A stretch of DNA of 26,616 nucleotides from Rhizophlyctis rosea (lineage: Eukaryota; Chytridiomycota; Chytridiomycetes; Rhizophlyctidales; Rhizophlyctidaceae), in NCBI GenBank assembly GCA_027596075.1, contig JADGJC010000449.1:1-26616 (forward strand), read 5' to 3'. Position numbers and translations under genes: made by a program. Under the pieces are notes generated by a model. That model saw only the letters and a program-made list of their open reading frames with translations, made no database searches and was not told the DNA's origin. Below, piece by piece: positions 1 through 10,100 of this stretch (within the stretch, counting starts at the first letter, position 1; each line of letters starts with the position of its first letter).

Positions 1-167
1 GTGGGGCGGTGTGTGGGGGGTGTGGTGGTGTGGGGGGTGGGTGGGGGGGGTTATGGGTGGGAGGGGTGGGTGGGGCTGGGGGCAGGGAGGAGGTATGGGG
101 GAGACGGGAGGTGGGGGGAGAGGGGCGATGCACACGATACACTGACATCGAACCACCCAATACACAG
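1..167. other. G-rich low-complexity contig edge, probably intron
   Basis: The first 115 or so bases are almost free of C and consist of G runs broken by T and A. From about 120 the composition becomes normal. The next coding exon starts near 168 after an AG, with a branch-point-like CTGAC near 141, so this stretch is best read as the end of an intron of the kinase gene, or as poorly resolved sequence at a contig end. A long open frame crosses it only because the bias removes stop codons, and its glycine/tryptophan-rich translation is not protein-like. Confidence 0.5.
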
Positions 168-1452
168 CAAATCTCCCTCCTCCTCCCGACAGAACTCTCA
201 ACCCCGCGCACAACCCGCCGCCTCCTCCGCGAACTAAAAATCCTCCGAAAATGCCACTCCCCTTACATCCTCTCCTTCACATCCTACTTCCTTTCCCCAT
301 CCCCTTCCTCGCCCTCCGAACTCTCCCTCTTAACTGAACTCCTCCCCCTCGGGTCTTTAGATCGAATTCAAAAGGCGGTCGGCGCTTTTCCGGAACACGT
401 GATAGCTAATGTGGTAGTGTCAGTGTTAAGGGGGTTAGAGTATTTGGAAGGTGTGAAGGTTGTGCATAGGGATATTAAGCCTAGTAATATTCTTGTTGGG
501 AGTGAGGGGGAAGTGAAGATTGGGGATTTTGGGGTTAGTAAGGAGCTTGTGGAGGGGGGTACGGGGGCGGGAACGTTTACGGGGACGCAGGGGTATTTGG
601 CTGTAAGTCTTCTTTCCCCATTCCTTTTTTCCCCTCCTTCTTCCCTAACCTCCATTCTCCTTTCCCTAGCCCGAACGCCTCCACAACTCCGACGCAACAA
701 CCACCTCCGACATTTGGTCTCTCGGTCTAACCGCCATGGAACTTGCGCTGAACAGATTTCCCTTCCCGCCGCCTGACCATCCTCCCTTGACGAACCCGCT
801 GGATTTGATGATATACGTGGAGAAGGAGCCGTCTCCGAAGTTACCGCCGGGTGATTGGACGAAGGAGTTTGAGGAGTGGTGTGAGGGGTGTCTTGTTAAG
901 GATGGGGGTGTGAGGTGGGGTGTTGGGGAGTGTATGGTGAGTGTTATTTGATTGGTACCAGACAGCACATATGTATATGTTGCAGGCGCGGGGGGGCGTG
1001 TGTGTGTGTGGAGGTCTTGAAAGTGTGCAATTCGGAATTAGTGTTTCGAATGGATGGATGGATGGGTGGCGTTCCTCTTGTGGCATTTTCTTGGCTGGGC
1101 TTGCGAAGCCAGAGAGTGATGGCAGTCATTAGAGACGTGTGATGTCTTTTTTTTTTCTTTCGATGATCATGTTTTGCGCGCTATTGGACGTCAGAGTTTG
1201 GTTGCATACTGGTCAATGTGGTACGGCGGAAACGGGCAACATGTGGGATTTGGGACATTCATGCTCTCTGGAGTATCCTGTCTTGTACCCAAGTCATTAT
1301 ATCTGCCTTCCTTTTTGTAGTCATTTGTGATGTTGCTAACCTATTATATCTTCATGTTACAGGCATCAGCATTCTGCCAAAACGCCATTGCGTCCGGGTT
1401 GGATATGAAATCATGGGTTGAGGAAGTTAGGAAGGTCGTGCCGGAGTTGTAA
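168..1452 (+). CDS. MAP kinase kinase (STE7/MEK family), 3' part, three visible exons
   Basis: Dual-specificity protein kinase that would phosphorylate a MAP kinase in the cytoplasm. Proposed exons are 168-602, 670-936 and 1363-1452; the N-terminus and catalytic lysine lie before the window. Seen: RELKILRKCHSPYI (end of the N-lobe helix, typical of MAPKKs), catalytic loop HRDIKPSNIL from 465, the DFG motif, an activation loop with a T-x3-T pair in the place of the usual S/T-x3-S/T phosphosites, GYLAPERL (APE) created exactly by splicing out 603-669, and SDIWSLG. The last exon encodes a short tail ending DMKSWVEEVRKVVPEL, as in other MAPKK C-termini. Intron 937-1362 is long (426 bp) but has a good CTAAC branch point at 1335-1339 and keeps phase. 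The first exon could instead start at 193. The family call is firm; which MAPK pathway (mating, wall or osmotic type) cannot be told. Confidence 0.85.
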
Positions 1453-4145
1453 GAGGAGATGAAAATGTATGATGATGGATACTTTTGGTGAGTTGAGTGA
1501 ATTGGTATTTTTGGATGTTGTGAGTTGGGATAGGTACTTTTGTTTGGCGGGTTTGAGGGACATCCGTGTGAGCTGATGGAAGGTGGAATTGTAGCCTATT
1601 GCCGGGGTGATCCATGGGGTCCTGTCTTGGGATTTGCCCCCTGTGAAGGGAATGAGGCAAAATCATTATTTTTGGGTTTGGAGGATGGTGGGCATCATTG
1701 TCAGGACATCGTATTCGAGTCGTGGTGGTGCGACGAAGTAACAGGAGTGTCAAATGAACTCTTGTCATGGTTCCAATCAATTCATGGAACTTCCTTTTTG
1801 TTCTCGGTCATCGAGGGGTTCAAATGGGCCAGTCGGGTCCGTGGGGGGAGCAGTGGTACGGCGTTGGGGGGACTTGATAATGTTGTAACATCTCGCATGA
1901 TGGGGCATCGGCCACCAGTGGGAGAATCGATGCTGGTCGGGCGAATGTTTTTTATTTCCAATTTTCTGGAGGCATTCTTGCGATTTGAGGGAAGATTGAT
2001 CACCCCTCATCACTGGAGAATGATAGAGGGTGAAGCCGCAGCTGGCGCACCCCATGTGAGGTTTCGCAGCTTATTCTTTCTTTTGTCTAATGGCCTCTTA
2101 TTTCCCACCTCACAGAAGAATCGGACACCCTTACTGAAATTATCATCGATGGAGATGCGGCGTGCCGAGCCAGGGGTTGGATGATATATGGACTTGATGA
2201 TTTTGTCGGAATAGGATACTTCTCTTTTCTTTTACGCATTACTTGGTTGTGTCGCTTTTGGTGGGTTTTGGTGAGGTGGACATGTTTTCGCGTTCGCGAT
2301 TTTCGATTGCAGCGACGGAGATTTGCAGAGGCGGTCTACCATCCCGCCGGGGTGTTGCTGGACGGTCGCGTTGTCGTGTTGTACCGAATTTCTTTTGTTT
2401 CTTTCAAGGCTTGCTCAAGGGGGGATACCGTCGGGCGTCCTCCCATCTGATGAACTGGACTCCTTTATTCAAGGATCACTATCATTTACCCAGTTACCGG
2501 ACCTCATGCTCCCTTTCTTTATCCTCATCTTCTTGGGCCGTATTTTTTCTTTTGTTTTTGTGTCGTGACGGACCTGTCTAGTTAGGAGTTTCGTGTAGGT
2601 CTATGGGCAGTATTTATAGAAAAAGACTAGGCAGGACACCCTGGTTATATAACTTAATAGATAGAGATGGTTAGCTTGCTTGGTGGAGTTTATGATGATT
2701 TGGGTTGGGTTTCTTTACGATGATTTGGGATGTTTTTAGTTCCTATGAATATGGACTTTTACTGGGTTGATATGAAGTATTGTGATCGTCGGTGTGGATT
2801 TCTTTTTGAGCCCTGACGGTGTACCTCAGATCTTTATGGATGTGGGGCAAAAACGTAAACAATGGGTCAAAACACTTCTTTGGTTGGGTCGCTGTCTGCG
2901 ATGCCAACTTGAAGGAGAGCGGTTTAGCATTGTTGAAATGTGCAGTAGGAAGGACGATTGTTGCCACTTTCGGCGCACTCGACAGCCCAAAATCATACTC
3001 TCTTTATGACTAGTGAGGCATAACCGTCGCGATGAGGAGAAGGCGTCATGATTGCCCTGTGGTGAGTAGGCGAAAGCCGACAAGGTCAATGCCTCGGCTC
3101 TCATGTCGATTTTTTGCCTTCTTTGAAAGAGCTAGAGTACATGGCTGTTGACGACAACTACTTCCACATCCCACGAGATAGTTGTCCCATGCATGCGACA
3201 GTGCTTGCAGCTTTCGGGCTGTCCTATGCTTTCTTTCAGGTGATGCTATCACATCCAACCGTCAATGCATTTGCGTAACGACTTGAGCGGTTAGGCAATG
3301 AGTTTGTTGCCTGCTCTGCACAACAATCCCCTGCTGCGCCACGGGTCTATACGACTTAACGGTGCCGGTAATTGATTTGAGGGGTTAATCCGCCCGTGCT
3401 CGGCCCACTTTACCGTCTGGACCTTACGATGGATTCAATGCGCTTCAGCTATGTTCCGTCGTTTTCCACTGAAGGTTTCAACCCTCCATTGAAGAACCGC
3501 CTATGGCTTCCGTATGGATCATTTGGAACCCGAACTCATGTAGCACCGTGCGGCTGCAACGAAGTAGTTTAGATCGCACTCCATGGTTACATCTGGCATT
3601 CAATGCAACAGTGAGGTGTTTGGTGGCCCCTATGAATACCCGCAGCAAGCGTCCTCATATCGAGGCAACGTACATTATTGGTTTTGGCTAGGCCGTGATA
3701 GCCAGGCATCGCTACGGGCAGACGTAGCACGCGACCATGAAGTCCTAGTGGTCGCGAACAGTTGGAACAGGCTGATCGCTACCGAATTTGTGATTTTTGA
3801 CAAAAGCACCGAGTTTTTGACTCAACCACATCACGTGGCCATAGCTCCGCTACAGCGGAGGCAGGCTTTGAATGCACAGAGCCCAAAGAGGCAGGTCTGT
3901 GTCCGGCTCACCCGAGAAGTTGGGTAAAATCGTCGGTATCCAAGGAAGCCTCTGATGTCAATCTCACAAACAAAGAAAAGGCGTTGCAGACTAGAAACCT
4001 CGCTTCCTCTCTTGGAAGGGACACTCCGTCAGTCAACTGTTTGCACATATCCAGGCGGTTATTTTGATGGGCGCTTCACCAATACCATCAACTTCTTCCA
4101 AAATAATTCAAGACTTCTTGTGATTGACAGTAGTCCCATCAGAGA
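1453..4145. other. 2.7 kb with no supportable gene
   Basis: The beginning should hold the 3' UTR of the kinase gene and the end the promoter of the membrane-protein gene. The longest open stretch (from the ATG at 1576 to 2184, plus strand, about 200 residues) has no motif I recognise, no signal peptide and no convincing splice sites. A further plus-strand open stretch at 3583-3927 is equally unrecognisable. There are T-rich tracts around 2480-2560 and 2700-2770. I see no repeats, tRNA or transposase-like sequence. Confidence 0.5.
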
Positions 4146-6391
4146 ATGACATCCCAGCCTGCCGGTACCATGCTGCAATCAGCCGACGACCAAGCTTTCG
4201 TAAAAGGGCATGAATATGATGACTCGGTCCGCACTTTGTACGCCTCGCCCTCTCCACCCACTCCCCCTCCTGCATCGAGGCCCTCCTTCAGGCGCCACTT
4301 CAGTTCGACTTCCCTCCTGATAGCCATCTCGCTCCTCATAGTCATCATAGGCCTACTGATAGCGCTCGCTGCATACCTGACATTACATGACCTTCGGTTC
4401 GATGCAGACAAGAGGCACCTGCTTGCAAACGTCCCTCTGGGAACGGTATTGGTCATTACCCAATTGACCACACATGTTGTGTCTTTGACAGTGCCGTTTG
4501 TGTGTGGAGTTTTGACGTTAATCGTAGCAGGGAGTTTGGGAAGGTTAGCTGGCTACGATGCGGAGCAGAGTAGGGTGGTTGGCAGCTCCGCGGGAGGACA
4601 GGCACACGAAAGTAGGGTGGGGCTCGGAGCGGAAGGTACATACAGACGCAGAGCGGGGGCGGGGGCTGCGGGACACTTCGATGAAGATGATGATGAATCT
4701 CTAAAGTCAGACGTCTTATTAGATATTGATGGAAAGAAACACGGCCCAACCCCCCTCCAGTTTGGTCTTCTCTTCGACATCTGCAGCAGCGCCAACCTAC
4801 GTGCAGCGTGGTCGTCATCCCGTTTTGTCTTCACATCCGCCGCCAAAACCAACTCAGCCTTCCATCGGATTCTCCGTTCCTCGTTCTTTCTCCTGGCGTC
4901 CTTGCTCGGACTATCATACACTGCCACCATTCTGGACGCTGTGCTCCATCAATCGTCTCAGTCCGTACTAACAGAAGTGCCTGTGCCGGTTACCGAAGCC
5001 GTTACGGCGGCCAGCGGGAATTACAGTCGACGCATCAATGAGACATTGTGCCAGTCAAACTTTGAGACGTGGAGGAACCTGTCGACGTCCTTAAACGTCT
5101 CCGACATCGACAACCTTGATACCTGCCTCGTCCCGCCAACAAGACTTACCGGTGGAAACTTTGCGGAACTCAGGCATGGGTTTGTGGCCTTGGCTGGCGC
5201 ATCTCCAAACAACATCGTCAAAATTGTGGACGGTTACGCTGTGACCGTCCCGCCTACTATTGACCCAACCATCGCAACGTTCACTTGCCGCACCATCGGA
5301 GTACAAGCGCATTGCCAGAGCGTTACCGACAAATGCAGATACATCCCCGGTCCAGAATGTTGCTTGAGCATGGATTGTAGTGCCATTGGGTTGAATTACA
5401 CATCTGTGTACGCCAGACAGAAGATTGTATTGCTTGATGATAACGGCTCGGCGTCGACGGGAGTGGTGAAGAGCAATGGGTTCAGGACGGGGCTCGTGAC
5501 GCCGTCCATTACATATAGAGGAGATGACGGGACGTTCAATGGATCTCCAGGTATTGCCCTTGTGTCAAAATCTTGCATGTGTCGGTCTTCAATCAGTCTA
5601 AGGAGTTATTGATGGGTTCTTTTCACCTGCCGACCACATACAGGATGGTTTTCCCGGGGAAATGCTGGTGCGTACAACATCCTTACCTGCACAGTTACCG
5701 CCTATTCCGAAATCACCATCAACTACAATCACGGCACTTATACCATTGACCCGTCCTTCGAGAAGACCTTAGCAACCCCTCGCCAAACGCGCTGGCTCTC
5801 CTCACTTTTCCTTGACTATTCTAACGCCAATCGTATTGTCACCAATATTGAAGGTGTGGGATATCGTCAAGATGCCACCGTATACGCCAACAAATTCGCA
5901 GAAATGGTAGCATCCGGATTGTTGGCGGTCGCAGAAGATGCAATCATGGCTGGGGACACTATGACGGGAAGTGTTATGGGAAGCAAGCAGATGGAAGGAG
6001 TACGGATCGACGTGGTGGTTCTTGGGTTGTTCTGGATGGTCGTAATCATTTTCTGGTGGGTTACGATGTCTACATTCTTACATACAACTGGCGAGCACTA
6101 AACGTACCTTTTGAAAGTCTGACGACATTACGCACGATAATTCGAGGCTTTCACTCCGTCGCCGCCCATAACTCGTCCACTGCTCTATCTCCATTTCTCA
6201 GTAGTCCCTTCCTCCTGGTGCGCTCCCTGTACACAGATGCCGGTGGCGGCAAAGTTCCAATAAGGGGTGATTCGCTCAGCCATGCAAGTGCACGTGTTCT
6301 GCTGGATGATGACTCCACGGGTAGCGGCAGGAGCGAGAGGGAAGTGATGATTGGAGATGGTGGTATTCGTATTGGGACCATTGCCCAATGA
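4146..6391 (+). CDS. multi-pass membrane protein with glycosylatable ectodomain, function unknown
   Basis: I do not recognise this family. The three-exon model (4146-5550, 5644-6055, 6118-6391) gives 696 residues and keeps phase at both introns (5551-5643 and 6056-6117). A Pro-rich N-terminus precedes a hydrophobic helix at about 56-80, a second hydrophobic region at 98-132, an acidic and glycine-rich loop, and a third helix at about 244-266. A roughly 320-residue ectodomain follows, with several N-glycosylation sequons (near 292, 298, 311, 317 and later) and many cysteines, including a CCLSMDC cluster. A final helix (VVVLGLFWMVVIIF, around 590-606) leads to a tail of about 90 residues. The second intron matters: without it the protein would stop 14 codons later at 6101, while splicing opens a clean tail to 6391. 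The first donor (GTATTG) is weak. The layout suggests a plasma-membrane sensor or surface protein, but that is inference. Confidence 0.75.
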
Positions 6392-6569
6392 ACAGCATGC
6401 GTTGTATGTAGACATTCATATATGTGTAAAGTGTGGCAAAAACTTCCGAGAAGTATGACTGCTTCTCCGTGTATAGCTCGCTTTTGCCCAATTGCCTCCG
6501 CATGATTTGCGATCACCTGGTGGTGCGAGATGGACTTGACACTAATTCATCATTGCCACTGGCCACAAC

Positions 6570-6841
6570 ACACGTTTTCCCTTCCGAGCTGCACAGGAAG
6601 GAAGCCACAATGTTTCTTCTTCGAATCGACATCAAAATCTTTACGGCTTGACCAGATAGTGGACGAGAAAAATGCCAAAAAACGTAAGCCATCAATTCTA
6701 CACACGTTTCCCCTTCCGAGCTGCACAGGAAGGAAGCCATAATGTTTCTTCTTCGGATCGACGTCAAAATCTTCATGGCTTGACCGGATAAAGGACAAGA
6801 AAAATGCCAAAAAAACCTAAGCCTGATGATAATCAGTTCTA
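6570..6841. repeat. two imperfect tandem copies of a 132-bp unit
   Basis: Unit 1 starts at 6570 and unit 2 at 6702. Both contain the block CTTCCGAGCTGCACAGGAAG, which can fold as a short hairpin (CCTTCC / GGAAGG), followed by GAAGCCAYAATGTTTCTTCTTCG, a stretch ending AAAATCTT, and GAGAAAAATGCC or its variant. By eye they are close to 90% identical, differing by scattered substitutions and a short insertion near the end of unit 2. The pair sits between the membrane-protein gene and the minus-strand tRNA gene, and the pol III terminator of that tRNA lies inside unit 2. Confidence 0.85.
6809..6815 (-). terminator. pol III T-run terminator of tRNA-Leu
   Basis: A run of seven T on the minus strand lies about 30 bases past the 3' end of the minus-strand tRNA-Leu, as expected for RNA polymerase III termination. 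Confidence 0.6.
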
Positions 6842-6845
6842 TAAG

Positions 6846-6928
6846 TGCACACTGTGAGATTCGAACTCACGCCTCTTTCGAGATTCGAACTTGAGTCGAA
6901 CGCCTTAGACCAACTCGGCCAAATGTGC
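6846..6928 (-). tRNA. tRNA-Leu (anticodon CAA), intronless
   Basis: Class II tRNA of 83 nt including the discriminator A. The acceptor stem GCACATT pairs with AGTGTGC (one G-U). The D stem is GCC/GGC, and the anticodon stem TTCGA/TCGAA holds loop CTCAAGT, giving anticodon CAA. A long variable arm (CTC-GAAA-GAG) and T stem GTGAG/CTCAC with loop TTCGAAT follow. The long variable arm and anticodon mark it as leucine, decoding UUG. No intron interrupts the anticodon loop. The internal A box (TGGCCGAGTTGG) and B box are intact. It is identical over all 83 bases to the plus-strand copy at 12954. Confidence 0.95.
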
Positions 6929-7169
6929 TGATGATGTCACTTGGCCAAAAATATAACATCTACTAAACGCAACAGGTGAATGGTACCCGGAGTCGACAGT
7001 ACAGGTTTTGGGTTCTTGCAATCGTCAAAACAAGAGCTCACAGTGATTAAGTTGGAAAGCAAGGAGATCCCGCGCCCTTCATGCTTTCTGTCATCGATTT
7101 GTATGGAACTCATATATTCACATGTTATTGAACTACTGCACAAGCTTATAGGGCCTCCAAGTGATCAAC

Positions 7170-10100
7170 TCACGCTCTTTTAAAGCCAGCGGTCAATTTC
7201 CGTCCCAAACCCGCGAGACCAGGACTCTTTGCATCCGGTGTTGCCGGGCTCTTATCTTCATCATCCACAGATTCCTTCCTTCCACCCGCTCCACTTGCCT
7301 GCGCACCTGGAACAGGAAAAGCCGCCAGCGGGGTCGGTACACTTCCCTTCCGTGGGCTAACCCTTTCCTCTGCCGTCGATGTTAAGCCAGGCAACGGACT
7401 TCCCATTGTATGTTTCCTTCCTATCTCCCCGCCACCAGGGCTGCCGTGACTAGCAGAAGTAAGTGAGGCTTTTCGAGCCGCCAGGGCGTCAGGTGGAATA
7501 AGAAGAGTAGGTTTACGACTCACACCACCAGAGCCACCTGCTTCACCGCTGATACTCCCAATACGGGAATGTTCGCCTTGAACGACGGAATTGCGCTGAC
7601 GGTTTTTGGTCTTCCCGCGGAAGGCTTCACCGGTTTTGAGGGAGGAGATGAGGTCGTCGACCACACCTTTGCGGTCGGCATCCAAAAGGGACGGTGGGGG
7701 CTGTATGGAGCGATGTAGTTTGAGCATGTGTAGTTTGCGATTGTGCCTATCAAGAAATGTAACGCAACACAAAATCGAAACCTCACCTTCTCCTTCAACT
7801 TCGCCTTCTCTGCTTCCTTAGCAGCCCTTTCCTCAGCCTTCCTCGCTGCTTCCGCGTCCCGTTCATTGTCCTTCCTTGCCCTCTGTTTACCAAATCAAAT
7901 GTATGGATCAGTTCCGAGCACTGCATCAAAGGACTGAGAACGAAAGATCTTACTTCCAAATTTCTAACGAAGGCTGCGAAAGTTCCCAAGAACACCTCTG
8001 GAGTAGCACTCTTGACGTCCTCCCCAAAGTACTCTACGACAGCTTTGAACTCTTTCTCCATTTCTTCCTTTTGTTGCTTGAGAGTGTCCAGCGTGGACTC
8101 GTTCGAATCTATGAAGGCCTGATCATGTTGACCAACATGAGTAATTTGTTTCCATTGCGTTCAAAGAATTGCATTGCGCTAGGTCGCTCACTTTGACTGT
8201 CTCGTGCAACTTGTCGTTCTTGACCCCACTGGCAGGCACTTTGAGCTCCTTTTCCATGTCCGTGAAACCGCGGTTGAGTTCGGCTACTTCGGCGGTGATG
8301 GCAGGGAGGGAGACTGATGACCAGAGGATAGCTCTGTCAGTCATGTCACACAAATCGCGAACCGATGGGTCACAAAAGAAACACTCACCCCTAGCCCCCT
8401 TCTCCAAAGCGTCCAACTCCGCACCCAAATCCTTCAACTCTGGGAACCTCGCGTCGATTACGCGGACGAGGTAATGCAGGAATGTGGTTTTGTTGTTGGT
8501 TGATTTCGTGTCACCCAACTGAGAAATCTGTTAGCAACACGCCATCGAACAATGAGCCAAACGCAGAGCAGGCATCCACACCTTCGTCAGAGTATCAATA
8601 CTGAAACCCCATGCTCCACCCCTAAAACTATCCGCGTTCATGTAGTTCCCGATTGCAAGAATGATTTCGAGGCATTGCGCGAGCTTTTTGGAATTGTGAA
8701 GTTGGGTGGAGGCTTTCAGCAGGGTCGCAATGTCCTAATGTTGAATGAGAGCAAACAAGGGATGAGGCGACGAGATCGTTTGCTGATAATGTGTTGGGAA
8801 CAGTGGCTCTTACTTACTGGACGAATGTCCGATACACGTTCAAGGAAGCGCGATTTGAACAGCATGATGTTGAGACGGTTTTCAAGCCGTGGCACTTTCG
8901 TCATCTGTGGCGGTGGACCAACGCACAGAAATCATAAGTTTCGAACGTAGCCAAACCCTATAACCATTACCGCAGTCTGCAAGCCGTGGAAAGACCAAAC
9001 AAAACCCGTACCTCCCACAAAAAGCCCTCCGCCTTGCCCAACTCCTTCAACTTCCCCTCATTGCCTCCCAAGAACTCTTTCAAAAGCTCCACTTCCTCAG
9101 CGGCCGGAACCGCCGTCAGGAAACTCTTTGCCGTGCCCTCCGTAATAATGTTGGTGTCCATCTCAATGATTGCGGCGCGGAGTTGGTCAAAGGGAAGTTT
9201 GATGCGGCCAAGCATGATGGCTATCAAAAGGGACAACCAAATGAGTGATGGGTTCCAATGATGGCAATGCTAAACAACTTACCAATATTCTCGGACCGTT
9301 TCGCAGGCAGAATCGTAATCGCGCCTTTCTTCCCACCAGCTACATCTCCCTCCTCCTTCTCTTCCCTCTCTTTCCCGCCCTTCCCAGCACCCTTCCCCTT
9401 CTCCGCACCAACACTCCCAACAACACCAAACAACCCCTCCAACTCCTTCAAATCAAGTTTATCCTTCCGCAGCTTCTCCTCCGCATTAGGCTTATCAGCC
9501 AGCGACTTCCACAAGGAGTTGGGCGTGATTTGGGTCGGAGGCAGTTTCGCCCAGTTGAGTTGACGCATTTTGATGGAAGGGATCGGAGTGGGTTTGTTAG
9601 GGAGGGTGGGGCCGGCTGGTGCGGTGGGAGCCTTGGAACCGCCGGGTGGTAGTGGTGGGGGAGGACCTCCCATCCCGGGTGGGGGTGGTGGGGGTGGAGG
9701 TCCTCCTGCTCCTGGAGGTGGTGGTGGAGGAGGGGGACCTCCTCCTGGAGGAGGAGGGGGTGGCGGGGGCCCGCCTGCCATCCCTGGAGGAGGAAGTGGT
9801 GGAGGAGGTCCGCCTGCCATTGGAGGCGGTGGAGGAGGTGGTCCTCCTGGACCTGGTGGAGGCGGAGGAGGAGGAGGTGCCCCAGTGATTGGCGTAATGG
9901 GTATCTCGGGTGGGGGAACATAGCCGGGGATTCCGCCCGTTGCAGGTGTACTTGGGGTCTCACTAGTTGTTGTTGTTGCCTCCGCCCCCGTCACACCTCC
10001 CTTTCCATCCGCCAAACCTTTCCTCAGCGCCGCCAACTCATCATCCTTCCTTTTCACCACTTCCTCCAACTCCGTTAGAATCCTCTCCTTTTTCTCCAGC

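Noticed and set aside
1..120. Telomeric repeat at the contig start, paired with the C-rich end at 26481-26616
   Set aside because: There is no regular TTAGGG-like unit, and the strand bias is the wrong way round for telomeres (G-rich at the 5' end, C-rich at the 3' end).
1540..2184. 214-codon plus-strand open frame as a gene
   Set aside because: It opens on a TTG, the first ATG is at 1576, and it has no recognisable domain, splice sites or promoter. It is kept only as a note in the intergenic entry.
9570..9923. Glycine-rich protein on the plus strand
   Set aside because: It is the antisense shadow of the formin FH1 polyproline region.
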